64,000 nt of DNA from JAWLHJ01 sp039587535 (GCA_039587535.1 JBDHIF010000009.1:20969-84968), one strand, 5' to 3'; shown: positions 34,299 to 43,676, counted from the first letter of the stretch. Numbers and translations: made by a program. Notes: generated by a model not told the origin, from the sequence alone.

Positions 34299-35129
34299 GT
34301 GGCCGGCTTCGCCGAGGTCCGTTTCAAGGGGACCAGAAAGGGCTACTACAGCTTCACCGGGCTGGGCGTCCAAGCCGGCGACCACGTCATCGTGGAAGCC
34401 GACCGGGGTCACGACCTCGGGCGAGTGGCCGCGCTGGGTGCGGTGGCGGAGCGGAAGTGTTCCTCGTCGGGTGGGTGCTCGACGCCCACGCCGGAGAAAC
34501 GGGTCCTACGCGCGGCGAAGACCGACGAGGTCGAACGGCTGCCCGGCCTCCGTTCGGACGAGACCCGTGTCCGAGCCGAGACCCGAAAGTTGGTCCGGAA
34601 GCACGGGCTGCGGATGAAAGTCACCGAGGCCGAGTGGCAGTTCGACCGCAACAAGCTCATCATCTACTTCACCGCTGAGAAGCGTGTGGACTTCCGGGAG
34701 CTGGTGCGGGACCTGGCCAGGACGTTCCGCACCCGCATCGAGCTCAAGCAGATCGGGGTCCGAGACGAAGCCGCGCTCCTGGGCGGGGTCGGCCGGTGCG
34801 GCCGCGAGCTATGCTGCTCCACCTGGCTCCCCGAGCTGAAGCCGGTGTCCCTTCAGCTGGCCAAGGACCAGCGCCTCTCGCTCAATCCTGCTCAGATCAG
34901 CGGATGCTGTGGCCGCCTCATGTGCTGCCTGATGTACGAGCATCGCACCTACGTAGAGGCCCGCCGCCGATTTCCCCGGGAGGGCCGCAAGATCCGCACG
35001 GGCAAGGGTGAGGAAAGGGTGGTGGCGGTGGACATCTGGGCGGATACCGTCAGCTTGCGGGACGCCGACGGGGAGCGCAGGACCGTGACGCTCGCCGAGC
35101 TGAAGGGAGAAGTGGCGCGCTCGCCGTGA
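34299..35129 (+). CDS. ricT: PSP1/RicT-family protein
   Basis: A 276-residue member of the PSP1 family. In Bacillus, RicT (YaaT) binds Fe-S clusters with RicA and RicF and guides RNase Y. The cysteine blocks that define the family are present: GRCGRELCCSTWL and SGCCGRLMCCLMYE, with another Cys-rich spot CSSSGGC near residue 55. I choose GTG at 34299 with GAGGA upstream. The ricT-metG neighbourhood is widespread in bacteria, which supports the call; RicA and RicF partners are not seen here. Confidence 0.92.
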   Translation: MAGFAEVRFKGTRKGYYSFTGLGVQAGDHVIVEADRGHDLGRVAALGAVAERKCSSSGGCSTPTPEKRVLRAAKTDEVERLPGLRSDETRVRAETRKLVRKHGLRMKVTEAEWQFDRNKLIIYFTAEKRVDFRELVRDLARTFRTRIELKQIGVRDEAALLGGVGRCGRELCCSTWLPELKPVSLQLAKDQRLSLNPAQISGCCGRLMCCLMYEHRTYVEARRRFPREGRKIRTGKGEERVVAVDIWADTVSLRDADGERRTVTLAELKGEVARSP

Positions 35130-35169
35130 GCCGTCGCCGGACTCTGGAATCCGAGAACCGAGCACCGCC

Positions 35170-36717
35170 GTGAACCGTCGCTACCTCACCACCCCGATCT
35201 ACTACGCGTCCGGGGAGCCTCATCTCGGACACGCATACACAACCATTCTGGCCGACGTGCTGGCCCGCTTCCACCGCCAGAACGGCCTGGACGTGCTCTT
35301 CCTGACGGGTACGGACGAGCACGGGCAGAAGATCGAGGACGAGGCGAAGAAGCGAGGCATGAAGCCCATCGAGCTCTGCGACGTCATGGCGGAGCGATTT
35401 CAGGCCGCGTGGCAGACGCTGGGGATATCGCACGACCGGTTCATCCGCACCACCGAGCCGGAGCACGTGGCCGTGGTGCAGGCGTTTCTACAGCGACTGT
35501 GGGACCGCGGAGAGATCTACGACGGCACCTACGAGGGCTGGTACTGTGTCCACGAGGAGCGGTACTGGACCGACAAGGACCTGGGCCCGGGGCAGACGTG
35601 CCCCGACTGTGAGCGGCCCGTGCAGCGAGTGGAGGAGAAGAACTACTTCTTCCGCATGAGCGCCTACCAGGACCGCCTCATCGGGCACATCGAGCAGAAC
35701 CCTGACTGGATCGTTCCGGAGATGCGAAAGAACGAGGTCCTGGGATTTCTGCGGAAACCGCTGGGCGACCTCTCCATCTCCCGACCCAAGAGCCGGCTGA
35801 GCTGGGGTATCGAGCTCCCCTTCGACGATGAGCACGTGGCATACGTCTGGGTAGACGCACTCATCAACTACCTGACCGCCTCCGGCGCCATCGACCCGTC
35901 TTCGGATCGCGGTGCCGAGGGTTTCGACGACGTGTCCGGGTCGTGGTGGCCCGCGGACCTGCACATCGTCGGCAAGGACATCCTCACCACCCACGCCGTC
36001 TATTGGCCCACGCTCCTCATGGGTGTCGGCCTTCCCCTCCCCCGGCAGATCCTCTCTCACGGATGGTGGGTCGTGGGAGAGACCAAGATGAGCAAGTCCC
36101 TGGGCAACGTCGTTGACCCGCTGGCCCTGCGGGAAGAGTTCGGAACGGACGCCGTGCGCTGGTACCTCCTCCGGGAGATGCCCACGGGCGGCGATGCCTC
36201 CTACACCCCTGAGCGATTCCTCACGCGGTACGACGAGCTGGCGAACATCCTGGGCAATCTGGCCAGCAGAACGCTGTCCATGATCGGCAAATATCGCGAC
36301 GGCATCGTGCCAGCGGGGCCTGACGGGGGGCTCGATGACGCCATCCGCGATGCTCTGGACAGCGCCAGGCAGGGCATGACGGCCTTCCGCGTGCACGAAG
36401 CGTTGGCGGCCGCGATGGATTTGGCCCGCGTAGCCAACGGCTACGTCGAGGAGCGAGCTCCGTGGCGCCAGGCCAAAGAGCCGGGAGAGGCAGAGGCCCT
36501 GGACGAGACCCTCGCAACGCTGGTGAGGGCCCTATCCGTTCTGTGCGCGCTCTTCGAGCCCGTGACGCCCTCCAGGATGGCCATTCTTGCCGGTCGACTC
36601 GGTTTGGAGCACGTTCCCACGCTTGAAAACGCACCGAGCGTCGATCTGGCCGGACGCCGTATCTCCAAGGGGGACGCGCTTTTCCCGAAGGTCGATCCTT
36701 CCTGGGCGGCCGAATAG
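35170..36717 (+). CDS. metG: Methionyl-tRNA synthetase
   Basis: A 515-residue class I synthetase that charges tRNA-Met in the cytoplasm. The HIGH motif reads HLGH at the start of the Rossmann domain, TGTDEHGQKIE follows, and K306-M-S-K-S completes the active site. The insertion has one knuckle (CPDC), so it belongs to the short type with one zinc site. There is no C-terminal EMAP/tRNA-binding domain; the separate CsaA-like protein at 6459 carries that fold. Starts with GTG. Confidence 0.97.
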   Translation: MNRRYLTTPIYYASGEPHLGHAYTTILADVLARFHRQNGLDVLFLTGTDEHGQKIEDEAKKRGMKPIELCDVMAERFQAAWQTLGISHDRFIRTTEPEHVAVVQAFLQRLWDRGEIYDGTYEGWYCVHEERYWTDKDLGPGQTCPDCERPVQRVEEKNYFFRMSAYQDRLIGHIEQNPDWIVPEMRKNEVLGFLRKPLGDLSISRPKSRLSWGIELPFDDEHVAYVWVDALINYLTASGAIDPSSDRGAEGFDDVSGSWWPADLHIVGKDILTTHAVYWPTLLMGVGLPLPRQILSHGWWVVGETKMSKSLGNVVDPLALREEFGTDAVRWYLLREMPTGGDASYTPERFLTRYDELANILGNLASRTLSMIGKYRDGIVPAGPDGGLDDAIRDALDSARQGMTAFRVHEALAAAMDLARVANGYVEERAPWRQAKEPGEAEALDETLATLVRALSVLCALFEPVTPSRMAILAGRLGLEHVPTLENAPSVDLAGRRISKGDALFPKVDPSWAAE

Positions 36718-36803
36718 GGCAGGCTCAGCGCATCGGGTACGGCGCTTGCATCGAAGCGGGCCCCGGAGCTTGCTTCGAGACCTCCGGTCGGCAACGCCCT
36801 CAG

Positions 36804-36833
36804 TTGACGGGGCGTTCCGCCGGGGTCTAGGTT
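36804..36833 (+). promoter_or_regulatory. Promoter for the M23 peptidase gene
   Basis: TTGACG (36804-36809) and TAGGTT (36828-36833) are 18 bases apart, a fair sigma-70-type promoter. It would give a leader of about 100 bases before the ATG at 36941, containing four tandem GTCGG-type units (36891-36910). Confidence 0.5.
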
Positions 36834-36940
36834 CTGGTGTTTTTTGGCGAGGCTCAGGTTCCGGTCGTTCCTCCGGGAGCCGGGATCGTGGTCGGGTCGG
36901 GTCGGGTCGTGATGAGCTCCATTACAGGCGAGGCAGTGTT

Positions 36941-37873
36941 ATGAGAGGAGACAGTTGGACCTTTCTCGTCCTCCGAGGTGAGGACGGACCGGTTCGGCAG
37001 TACTCGGTGCCCGCCCGGACCTTGCGCTTGGGCGCGTGGATCGGGGCGTTCACCCTCCTCGTGGTCGTCGCGTTCACGTTCGGCATCGGGCTGGACGGCA
37101 CGGGACAGATCCGGGCAGCGCTCCTCGAGGCCCGCAATCAGGCGCTGGAATCCGAGCTCGCCGAAGTCCAGGATCGCATCGCCGGGCTAGAGTCCACGCT
37201 GGACCGAATGTCCGAAGACGACGCCCGCTTCCGCACCATCGCGGGTCTGGAGCAGATCGAGCCCGAAGTCCTGCAGGCCGGCGTCGGCGGGCCCGGACTG
37301 GGCTCGCCGGAGACGTCTCCGCTCCACGCGACGGATCCCCAGCTCGCCCAATCACTCTTCGCGGTTTCCTACGACCTCGACGCGTTGGAGCGGCGAGCGC
37401 GACTGCTCTCGGAGAGCTTGGAGACCGCGACCGACTCGGCGCTGGCTCATCGCGACCTGCTGGAGTCCACGCCATCCATCCTGCCGACCTCCGGCTGGCT
37501 GTCCAGCCGGTTCTCGCGGGCCCGGATGCACCCCATCCACAACCGGCCCATGGCCCATACGGGTATCGACATTTCGGCTCCCACCGGCACGCCCATCTAC
37601 GCCGCCGCCAAGGGTCGTGTCACTCGCGCCGGTTGGTTGGTGGGGTACGGGCTCACCGTGGAGATTGACCACGGGTACGGCTATTCCACGCTGTACGCCC
37701 ACGCCTCCAAGCTCATCGCTCAGGTGGGTCAGGAGGTGCAGCGGGGCGAGATGGTCGCCCAGGTTGGCAGCACGGGCATCGCTACCGCGCCCAATCTGCA
37801 CTACGAGGTGCGTGTGAACGACCGACCCGTGGATCCCGCTGGCTACATCCTCCCGGAGACCCTCGGGTACTGA
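36941..37873 (+). CDS. Membrane-anchored M23 (LytM-type) peptidase
   Basis: A 310-residue cell-wall hydrolase or its activator. A transmembrane segment lies near residues 28-48, a coiled coil at about 60-95, and an M23 domain at 190-300. The metal site is complete: HTGIDISAP (HxxxD), and LHYEVRVN (HxH replaced by LHYE, the usual final HxE-like form), with YAHASKL between. It should cut peptidoglycan cross-links during growth or division. ATG at 36941 lies behind a plausible promoter. Upstream open sequence is not used. Confidence 0.9.
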   Translation: MRGDSWTFLVLRGEDGPVRQYSVPARTLRLGAWIGAFTLLVVVAFTFGIGLDGTGQIRAALLEARNQALESELAEVQDRIAGLESTLDRMSEDDARFRTIAGLEQIEPEVLQAGVGGPGLGSPETSPLHATDPQLAQSLFAVSYDLDALERRARLLSESLETATDSALAHRDLLESTPSILPTSGWLSSRFSRARMHPIHNRPMAHTGIDISAPTGTPIYAAAKGRVTRAGWLVGYGLTVEIDHGYGYSTLYAHASKLIAQVGQEVQRGEMVAQVGSTGIATAPNLHYEVRVNDRPVDPAGYILPETLGY

Positions 37874-37940
37874 GCCGCATTTCGGCCCAGCGAGCGCCGT
37901 GTACTGGCGCTGCCGCGTCCCGCGTATACATTTCCTCGGC

Positions 37941-37969
37941 TTGATGTGGGTCCGAGCCCACACTAGCTT
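37941..37969 (+). promoter_or_regulatory. Possible promoter for the lipoprotein gene
   Basis: TTGATG (37941-37946) and TAGCTT (37964-37969) are 17 bases apart, 43 bases before the ATG at 38012. The spacer holds a TGTGGG/CCCACA inverted repeat. Confidence 0.35.
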
Positions 37970-38011
37970 CGCTTTTCGTTACCCCAAAGCAACCGACGGA
38001 CGGAGCACACC

Positions 38012-38794
38012 ATGAGGCGTAGGACACTCCCGTTCGCCATGGGCCTCCTCCTCGTAACCGCGGCCTGCGGCCCCGGCGAGGTGGTGGTGACGATGGAGAT
38101 CGAGACCGCGAACCCCGAGGGGGAGGGCACCACCATGCGTGCGCTCTCCGATATCGAGGTCCAGCTGCTTCCATACGACCGCGACCAGGTCTTCGACTCC
38201 CTGTCGGAGGCCTTCGGCACGCCCGAGCCAGCGATTCCGCCGGAGTTGGAGGCGGCGCGTGACGAAGTCCAGCAGGCGCAGCAGGAATGGGATGCGCTGC
38301 AGCGGCGCTGGAACACCCTACGGGATACGCTGCAGACCATCACCTCGGAGATGGAGCAGTACTCGCGCGGCGAGGCCACCTACGTGACCCTGTTCCGCGA
38401 GTTTCAGGACTTCGACTCCGAGCTGGGCACGGTAGAGCGGCAGATGAACGCGGCGTTCGAACGCTTCGATGAGCTGCAGCGCGGTACGATCCGAGCTTCG
38501 GACTCCATCCGCATCCTCCAGGACAGCTGGGCGGACGACGCCTTCGCAGACGTGGGCGAGGTCTTCCTCGCCAAGCAGCGCGCCTCAGGGCTCGACCTTG
38601 CCGTGGATACCACGGACGCCAGTGGCGTGGCGCGCGGTAATCTGCGCGTGGCACCGGGCCAGTATTGGGTGCACGCCAGGTATGAGCTGCCTTATACGGA
38701 GTTGTACTGGAACGTGCCCATCACGGTAGAGCGGGGCGAGCCAGTGCTCGTCCGCCTCACCCGTGAGAACGCCCTGGAGCGCCCGGCCCTCTAG
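38012..38794 (+). CDS. Coiled-coil lipoprotein of unknown function
   Basis: A 260-residue protein with a lipoprotein signal (lipobox VTAAC at residues 15-19). After a short beta part (residues 20-55) comes a long helical region with heptad-like spacing (75-165), then a beta-rich C-terminal part with DTTDASGVARGNLRVAPGQYWVHARY, which resembles a carboxypeptidase-regulatory-like or transthyretin-like fold. Probably envelope-located. It is followed by a strong terminator and seems to be transcribed alone. No family is recognised. Confidence 0.75.
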   Translation: MRRRTLPFAMGLLLVTAACGPGEVVVTMEIETANPEGEGTTMRALSDIEVQLLPYDRDQVFDSLSEAFGTPEPAIPPELEAARDEVQQAQQEWDALQRRWNTLRDTLQTITSEMEQYSRGEATYVTLFREFQDFDSELGTVERQMNAAFERFDELQRGTIRASDSIRILQDSWADDAFADVGEVFLAKQRASGLDLAVDTTDASGVARGNLRVAPGQYWVHARYELPYTELYWNVPITVERGEPVLVRLTRENALERPAL

Positions 38795-38839
38795 CCTTGA
38801 GCGGGGCGCCCGGAGCAGGCCCGTAGTGATGATATGAAG

Positions 38840-38884
38840 AGCCGCCAGGCTCCCGTCGACGGGAGCCTGGCGGCTTTCCTTTTG
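38840..38884 (+). terminator. 16-bp perfect hairpin with T-rich tail
   Basis: AGCCGCCAGGCTCCCG and its complement flank TCGA, followed by TTCCTTTT. A textbook intrinsic terminator closing the lipoprotein gene. Confidence 0.92.
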
Positions 38885-38943
38885 CGGGGACCTCGGTATT
38901 GTGTGAGGGATCGTTCCCATCTCAAGCGACCTGCGAACCCGGT

Positions 38944-41223
38944 ATGCGCGACGTGCCCACGGACTCCCACGCCGCTGCGGTGGCCCCAACACCCTCGCTC
39001 CGAGTCGACGCGGACGGCTTTGGCTGGATCACGTTCGACGAACCGGACAGCACGCACAACGTACTCACCGAGCCCGTGATGCGACGTCTGGGCAGTGCCC
39101 TCGACGAAGTCAGGGCCGGCGCCCGCGAAGGGCGCGTTCGGGCCGTGATCATCCGCAGCGGCAAGGAATCGAGCTTCATCGCGGGAGCCGACGTAGACGT
39201 TGTCGCAAGCCTGGAAGACCCGCAGGATGCCGAGGCGAAGGTGAAGTTGGGCCAGGCTGTCTTCGGCGACCTGGCTTCGCTGCCGGTACCCACGATCGCC
39301 GCCATCCACGGTAGCTGCCTGGGAGGGGGTCTCGAGCTGTCTTTGGCATGTACGCACCGGGTGGGATCGGACGCGCCCGTCACCAAGCTCGGGCTCCCGG
39401 AAGTCATGCTGGGCATTCTACCGGCGTGGGGCGGAACGACCCGGCTCCCGCGGTTGATCGGACTCCAGACGGCACTGGATCTCCTGCTTACGGGCAAGCA
39501 GATCGACGCCCGGCGTGCCGGTCGCATCGGCCTCCTCGACGAGGTCCTGCCGGCCGATTTGTTCGACGACCTCGTGAGAGCGTTCGCCGGGGAGGTGGCC
39601 GGAGGGATCCGCAAGAAGGAGCCTCCCAAGCGGAGGCTACTCCAGCGAGTCCTCGACGAGACGGCACCAGGGCGAGCGCTCGTGCTTCGGACCGCCCGGA
39701 AGAAGGTGATGGATCAGACGGGAGGCCACTATCCAGCCCCCCTTCGGATTCTCGACCTCCTCGGCCAGCACCTAGGCGGACGTGTGGAGACGAGCCTCGC
39801 CGCCGAGGCGCGCCTGGCCGGCGGCCTGATCGTATCCGCCGAGTGCAAGAACCTGATCCACGTCTTTCGCATGCGGGAGGCCGCCCGCAAGGGGACCGAG
39901 GCGCTGTCCGAGGGCTCGAGAGGCAGGCCCGTGCAGCGCATCGGGGTGATCGGCGCTGGCGTCATGGGTGGTGGCATCGCCCAGCTCGCTGCCTACAACG
40001 GGGTGGACGCCTACATGAAGGACATCAACCACGAGGCGGTCGGACGCGGGCTCCGACACGCCCGTGAGCTCTTCGACAACGCGGTGAGGCGCAGGAAGCA
40101 GTCGAAGCGTGACGCGACCCGCGCCATGGAGCGCGTCTCCGGCGGGGTGGAGTACCACGGCCTACACGGCGCGGACCTTGTGGTGGAGGCCGTGGTGGAG
40201 AGAATGGACGTGAAGCGGCAGGTCCTGGCGGAGGCGGAGGCTGCAATAGACGCTTCGGCCGTGCTGGCCACCAACACCTCTTCCCTCTCGGTCACGGAAA
40301 TGGCGTCGGCGCTGGCGCACCCGGAGCGCTTTTGCGGGATGCACTTCTTCAATCCCGTGCACAAGATGCCTCTGGTGGAGATCGTGGCCGGCCCGGACAC
40401 CTCGGACGCGACCGTCGCCACCGTCCACAGGCTCATTGTCGCCCTGGGGAAGATCCCCGTGGTCGTCCGTGACGGTCCGGGCTTCCTGGTGAATCGGATC
40501 CTCGGCCCGTACTTGAACGAAGGCGGGTACCTTCTGGGAGAAGGCGCGTCCGTCGACACGATCGACGGGGTGGCGACGTCGTTCGGGATGCCGATGGGAC
40601 CCCTCCGCCTCATCGACGAGGTGGGCATCGACGTTTCCCGGCACGCCGGCGCGGCACTCCACGAAGCGCTGGGGGCCCGGATGGCTCCATCCCCCGTGCT
40701 CACCCGCGTTGGCGAGACCGAACGTTTGGGCCGCAAGGGTGGGCGTGGGTTCTACCTTTACGAGAAAGGCAAGGAAAAGGGCGTGGATCCAGAGGTTTAT
40801 CCGGCCTTGGGGCTGACCGTGCCCGCCGCGGCCACCTCGACCGGTACCGGGCAGGAGCCTCCAGAGGGTGCCGCCCCGCCACCCGTCCCCAAGAACACGG
40901 CCGCTCCCGCTGAATCAGAGATCCGTCACCGATTGCTCCTACCGATGATCAACGAAGCCGCGCGCATTCTGGACGAAGGGATCGCGCCCGACGCGGCGGC
41001 GGTCGACCTCGCCATGATCATGGGCACCGGCTTTCCGCCGTTCCGCGGCGGCCTCTTGAGGTTCGCGGACACGATCCACCCCCGATCGATCGTGGACCGC
41101 CTGCGGGCGCTGGAGGAGCGCTACGGTCCCCGCTTCGCCCCTTCGGACCTCCTTGTGCGGCTGGCGGACGACGACCTCCGGTTCTACGACGCCTTTCCCG
41201 GTCGCAAGCGCCTCGACGCGTGA
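38944..41223 (+). CDS. fadJ: Bifunctional enoyl-CoA hydratase / 3-hydroxyacyl-CoA dehydrogenase
   Basis: A 759-residue fatty acid beta-oxidation protein of the FadB/FadJ type. Residues about 15-210 form the crotonase domain with GSCLGGGLELSLAC and GLPEVMLGILPAWGGTTRL, keeping both catalytic Glu. From about residue 325 comes the dehydrogenase with IGVIGAGVMGGGIAQ, the His/Glu motif HFFNPVHKMPLVEIV and the C-terminal helical domain GTGFPPFRGGLLRFAD. A proline/alanine-rich insert (about 620-655) splits it. The thiolase partner is not adjacent; instead the stop overlaps a MocA-like gene by GTGA. ATG at 38944 is chosen over a TTG upstream. Confidence 0.94.
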   Translation: MRDVPTDSHAAAVAPTPSLRVDADGFGWITFDEPDSTHNVLTEPVMRRLGSALDEVRAGAREGRVRAVIIRSGKESSFIAGADVDVVASLEDPQDAEAKVKLGQAVFGDLASLPVPTIAAIHGSCLGGGLELSLACTHRVGSDAPVTKLGLPEVMLGILPAWGGTTRLPRLIGLQTALDLLLTGKQIDARRAGRIGLLDEVLPADLFDDLVRAFAGEVAGGIRKKEPPKRRLLQRVLDETAPGRALVLRTARKKVMDQTGGHYPAPLRILDLLGQHLGGRVETSLAAEARLAGGLIVSAECKNLIHVFRMREAARKGTEALSEGSRGRPVQRIGVIGAGVMGGGIAQLAAYNGVDAYMKDINHEAVGRGLRHARELFDNAVRRRKQSKRDATRAMERVSGGVEYHGLHGADLVVEAVVERMDVKRQVLAEAEAAIDASAVLATNTSSLSVTEMASALAHPERFCGMHFFNPVHKMPLVEIVAGPDTSDATVATVHRLIVALGKIPVVVRDGPGFLVNRILGPYLNEGGYLLGEGASVDTIDGVATSFGMPMGPLRLIDEVGIDVSRHAGAALHEALGARMAPSPVLTRVGETERLGRKGGRGFYLYEKGKEKGVDPEVYPALGLTVPAAATSTGTGQEPPEGAAPPPVPKNTAAPAESEIRHRLLLPMINEAARILDEGIAPDAAAVDLAMIMGTGFPPFRGGLLRFADTIHPRSIVDRLRALEERYGPRFAPSDLLVRLADDDLRFYDAFPGRKRLDA

Positions 41224-41861
41224 CGATCGAGGGAGGAAGGCCCGCCACCGGAGCCGGGCCGGAGATCGTGGGCGTCGTGCCCGCCTGTGGTGCCTCCACT
41301 CGGATGGGCCAGCCGAAAGGGCTGCTCGACTTCGAGGGGCGCTCCTTTGCCCGCCGGGCCGTGGAGGCACTCCGTGAGGGGGGATGCCACCGAGTCCTGG
41401 TCGTGACACGTGTGGGGGACGCCGCCCTGCAGAACGAAGCCACCGCGGCGGGCGCCCAGATCCTCGAGAACCCCAGCCCCGGGTCCGGACCGATCACCTC
41501 CCTCCGGCTTGCGCTCCAAAGCCTTCCCAGCGCCACCAGCCACGTAGTCTGGCTACCGCTCGACCATCCCACGGTGTCTTCCGAATCGATCCGCGCCGTG
41601 GTGGCCGCCGCCCAATCGGGGGATGCGGCCGTGGCGCTTCCCGTCCATGACGGCCGTCGCGGTCACCCCGCCGTGTTCGCCCGACGGATCTTCAATGCCC
41701 TCCAGGACCCCGCGGTCGAAGGTGGAGCGCGAACGGTCGTACATAGATGTCTCGACTCGGGCACCGCCATTCTGGTCGAAACGGACGACCCTGGGGTGTT
41801 GGTGGACGTGGACACTCGCGACGATTACGAGGCGCTGCGAGCCCGGGGGGAGAGCCGGTGA
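41220..41861 (+). CDS. MocA/MobA-like nucleotidyltransferase
   Basis: A 213-residue nucleotidyltransferase. The N-terminal signature PACGASTRMGQPKGLL binds the NTP and sits where Mo-cofactor cytidylyl- or guanylyltransferases have it; LPLDHPTVS is the metal-binding acidic motif. With two XdhC-type genes behind it, it most likely matures the molybdopterin cytosine dinucleotide cofactor of a xanthine-dehydrogenase-like or CO-dehydrogenase-like enzyme (inference). GTG start overlapping the fadJ stop; its own stop overlaps the next GTG. Confidence 0.88.
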   Translation: MTIEGGRPATGAGPEIVGVVPACGASTRMGQPKGLLDFEGRSFARRAVEALREGGCHRVLVVTRVGDAALQNEATAAGAQILENPSPGSGPITSLRLALQSLPSATSHVVWLPLDHPTVSSESIRAVVAAAQSGDAAVALPVHDGRRGHPAVFARRIFNALQDPAVEGGARTVVHRCLDSGTAILVETDDPGVLVDVDTRDDYEALRARGESR

Positions 41862-42790
41862 AGCCTGGCAACGGAGCGACGGGCCACTCCGAGGACAGAC
41901 GCAGACCCCTAGCGGCCCCTGAAGCTGCCCGTCTCCTGCTCGATACCGCGGAAGCCGGAGGCAGCGCTGCCGTGGCACTCGTCGTGGGGGGCCCGTTGGG
42001 ACATCCTTGGATCGGAACACGACTGGCCGTGACCTCCGGGCCTCTACCGACCTCCTCGAGCGTCCTGGGCGGAGTCCCGAAGGAGGACGCGGCTCCATCG
42101 GGTCAAGGCACCCCGCGCGGAGCGAGCGAGACACGTTCGGCGCTGACCAGACTCCTCTTCGAGGCCCTGGACAATCCTCGATCGGTGGACGGGCTCCGCT
42201 CCCTCGCACTCGGCGACGGCACCGAGCTCGAGGTCTACGTCGAACTCCGGCGCCCGGTCCTCGAGCTGGTCGTGGTCGGCGCCGGACACATCGCCCAGCC
42301 CCTGGCCCGCATGGGGGCTTCCCTCGGATACCGGGTCTCCGTGGTGGATGACCGGCCGGACTTCGCCACCCGGGAGCGGTTTCCCGAGGCGGAGCGCCTC
42401 GTCCGCGCGGACTTCGACGATCCGTTCCGGGACGTCCCGATGCACGAACGCACCCATCTGGTTCTGGTGACGCGTGGTCACAAGTACGACTACGCATGTC
42501 TGGTACGGGCGCTACGGCTGGACCCACCGCCGGCCTACGTCGGTATGATAGGTAGCCGACGGCGAGTGCGCGCCACGTACGTGCAGCTCCTGGAGGAGGG
42601 CATCGATCGGAGCCTGCTGGGGCGCATCCACGCTCCCGTGGGGTTGGACATCGGCGCCGAGACCCCCGAAGAGATCGCCGTGGCGGTGGCCGCCGAGTTG
42701 GTGCTCATCCGGCGCGGCGGCTCTGGACGGATGCTCAAGGACGTGGAGCGCATCGACGAGCGCTTCTTCAAGACCGGAAAGGACGAATGA
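41858..42790 (+). CDS. XdhC-type protein, Rossmann-domain half
   Basis: A 310-residue protein. Residues about 170-300 form the XdhC C-terminal Rossmann domain: ELVVVGAGHIAQPLARMGASLGY, VVDDRPDFATRERFPEA, and YVGMIGSRRR followed by IHAPVGLDIGAETPEEIA. Residues 15-140 are a variable part. XdhC family members load sulfurated Mo cofactor onto molybdenum hydroxylases. The other half (XdhC/CoxI N-terminal domain) is a separate gene directly downstream, overlapping by ATGA, so a protein usually encoded as one gene is split here with the order reversed. GTG at 41858 overlaps the stop upstream. Confidence 0.88.
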   Translation: MKPGNGATGHSEDRRRPLAAPEAARLLLDTAEAGGSAAVALVVGGPLGHPWIGTRLAVTSGPLPTSSSVLGGVPKEDAAPSGQGTPRGASETRSALTRLLFEALDNPRSVDGLRSLALGDGTELEVYVELRRPVLELVVVGAGHIAQPLARMGASLGYRVSVVDDRPDFATRERFPEAERLVRADFDDPFRDVPMHERTHLVLVTRGHKYDYACLVRALRLDPPPAYVGMIGSRRRVRATYVQLLEEGIDRSLLGRIHAPVGLDIGAETPEEIAVAVAAELVLIRRGGSGRMLKDVERIDERFFKTGKDE

Positions 42791-43125
42791 CCCACCAGGA
42801 CGACCGAGCCCTCACCGAGGCCCTGGCCGAGGCGCACGACTCCGGGCGGCCCTGCGCCCTGGCCACCATCGTCGCCACCCGTGGCTCCACGCCTCGGAAG
42901 GTGGGGGCCCGCATGCTGGTGGACCCCCAGGGTGGACTCGTGGGCACGGTTGGAGGAGGGTGCGGCGAGGCCGAGGTCATCGAGGCGGCGGAACGCGTCA
43001 TCGGTTCCGGCGTCCCCGAGCGGGTCCGAGTCGACCTCACAGACGACCTCCTGTCGTGGAGCCCAGCGGTCTGTGGCGGCATCATGGACGTGTTCGTGGA
43101 GGCGGTCCGGGCCGACGCGCCTTGA
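42787..43125 (+). CDS. XdhC/CoxI N-terminal-domain protein
   Basis: A 112-residue protein matching the first domain of XdhC/CoxI: ALATIVATRGSTPRKVGARMLV and GTVGGGCGEAEVIEAAE, then SPAVCGGIMDVFVE with the conserved Cys. It most likely works with the Rossmann-domain protein encoded just upstream (ATGA overlap) in inserting the molybdenum cofactor. The target enzyme's genes are not in this window. Confidence 0.9.
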   Translation: MTHQDDRALTEALAEAHDSGRPCALATIVATRGSTPRKVGARMLVDPQGGLVGTVGGGCGEAEVIEAAERVIGSGVPERVRVDLTDDLLSWSPAVCGGIMDVFVEAVRADAP

Positions 43126-43676
43126 GCCAGCTGGGCGGACGCGTGCGGATCCACTATCGACGGATCCCCGACCGGGAAGAGGTCTTCGATCAGCGGGTGG
43201 TGGAGGTCGAGGCCAACGGCACCGTGGTGACGCTGGCTGAAGCCGCCCCTCTGAAGGAGCCGGTCCGCGCCGGTGGCAAGGCCATCCTGGACCCCGGCGC
43301 CCCGGCCGTCTGGTTCACCTTTCCCGGCGTCTGGCACGATATCGGGCGCTTCCACCGCTCCGACGGGACCTTCACCGGCTGTTACGCGAACATCCTCACC
43401 CCGCCCAGAATGCATCAGGGCGGATGGCACACCACCGACCTCTTCCTCGACGTCTGGCTCCCGGTGGACGGGGCGGCCATGCTCCTGGACGAGGACGAGT
43501 TCGAGGACGCCCGTGTACGCGGTCTGCTGGACGACGCCACCGCCCGTCGGGCTCGAAGGGAAGCCGAGCGACTGGTCCGAGCCGCCGGTGAAGGCCGTTG
43601 GCCCCCTGACGCGGTGTCACGCTGGACCCTCGAAGCGGCGCGCGCCCGTGTAGCGGCTGAGCAGCGGCCGGATTGA
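43122..43676 (+). CDS. DUF402-family protein (FomD/Ntdp-like)
   Basis: A 184-residue protein with TTG start overlapping the stop upstream. A DUF402-like beta fold is suggested by FPGVWHDIGRFHRSDGTFTGCYANILTPP and the acidic cluster DLFLDVWLP plus DEDEFEDA near the end; DUF402 proteins such as FomD and Ntdp hydrolyse nucleotide phosphate bonds with divalent metal. It closes a five-gene chain of overlapping genes from fadJ. Whether it acts on the cofactor or nucleotides is unknown. Confidence 0.85.
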   Translation: MSQLGGRVRIHYRRIPDREEVFDQRVVEVEANGTVVTLAEAAPLKEPVRAGGKAILDPGAPAVWFTFPGVWHDIGRFHRSDGTFTGCYANILTPPRMHQGGWHTTDLFLDVWLPVDGAAMLLDEDEFEDARVRGLLDDATARRARREAERLVRAAGEGRWPPDAVSRWTLEAARARVAAEQRPD

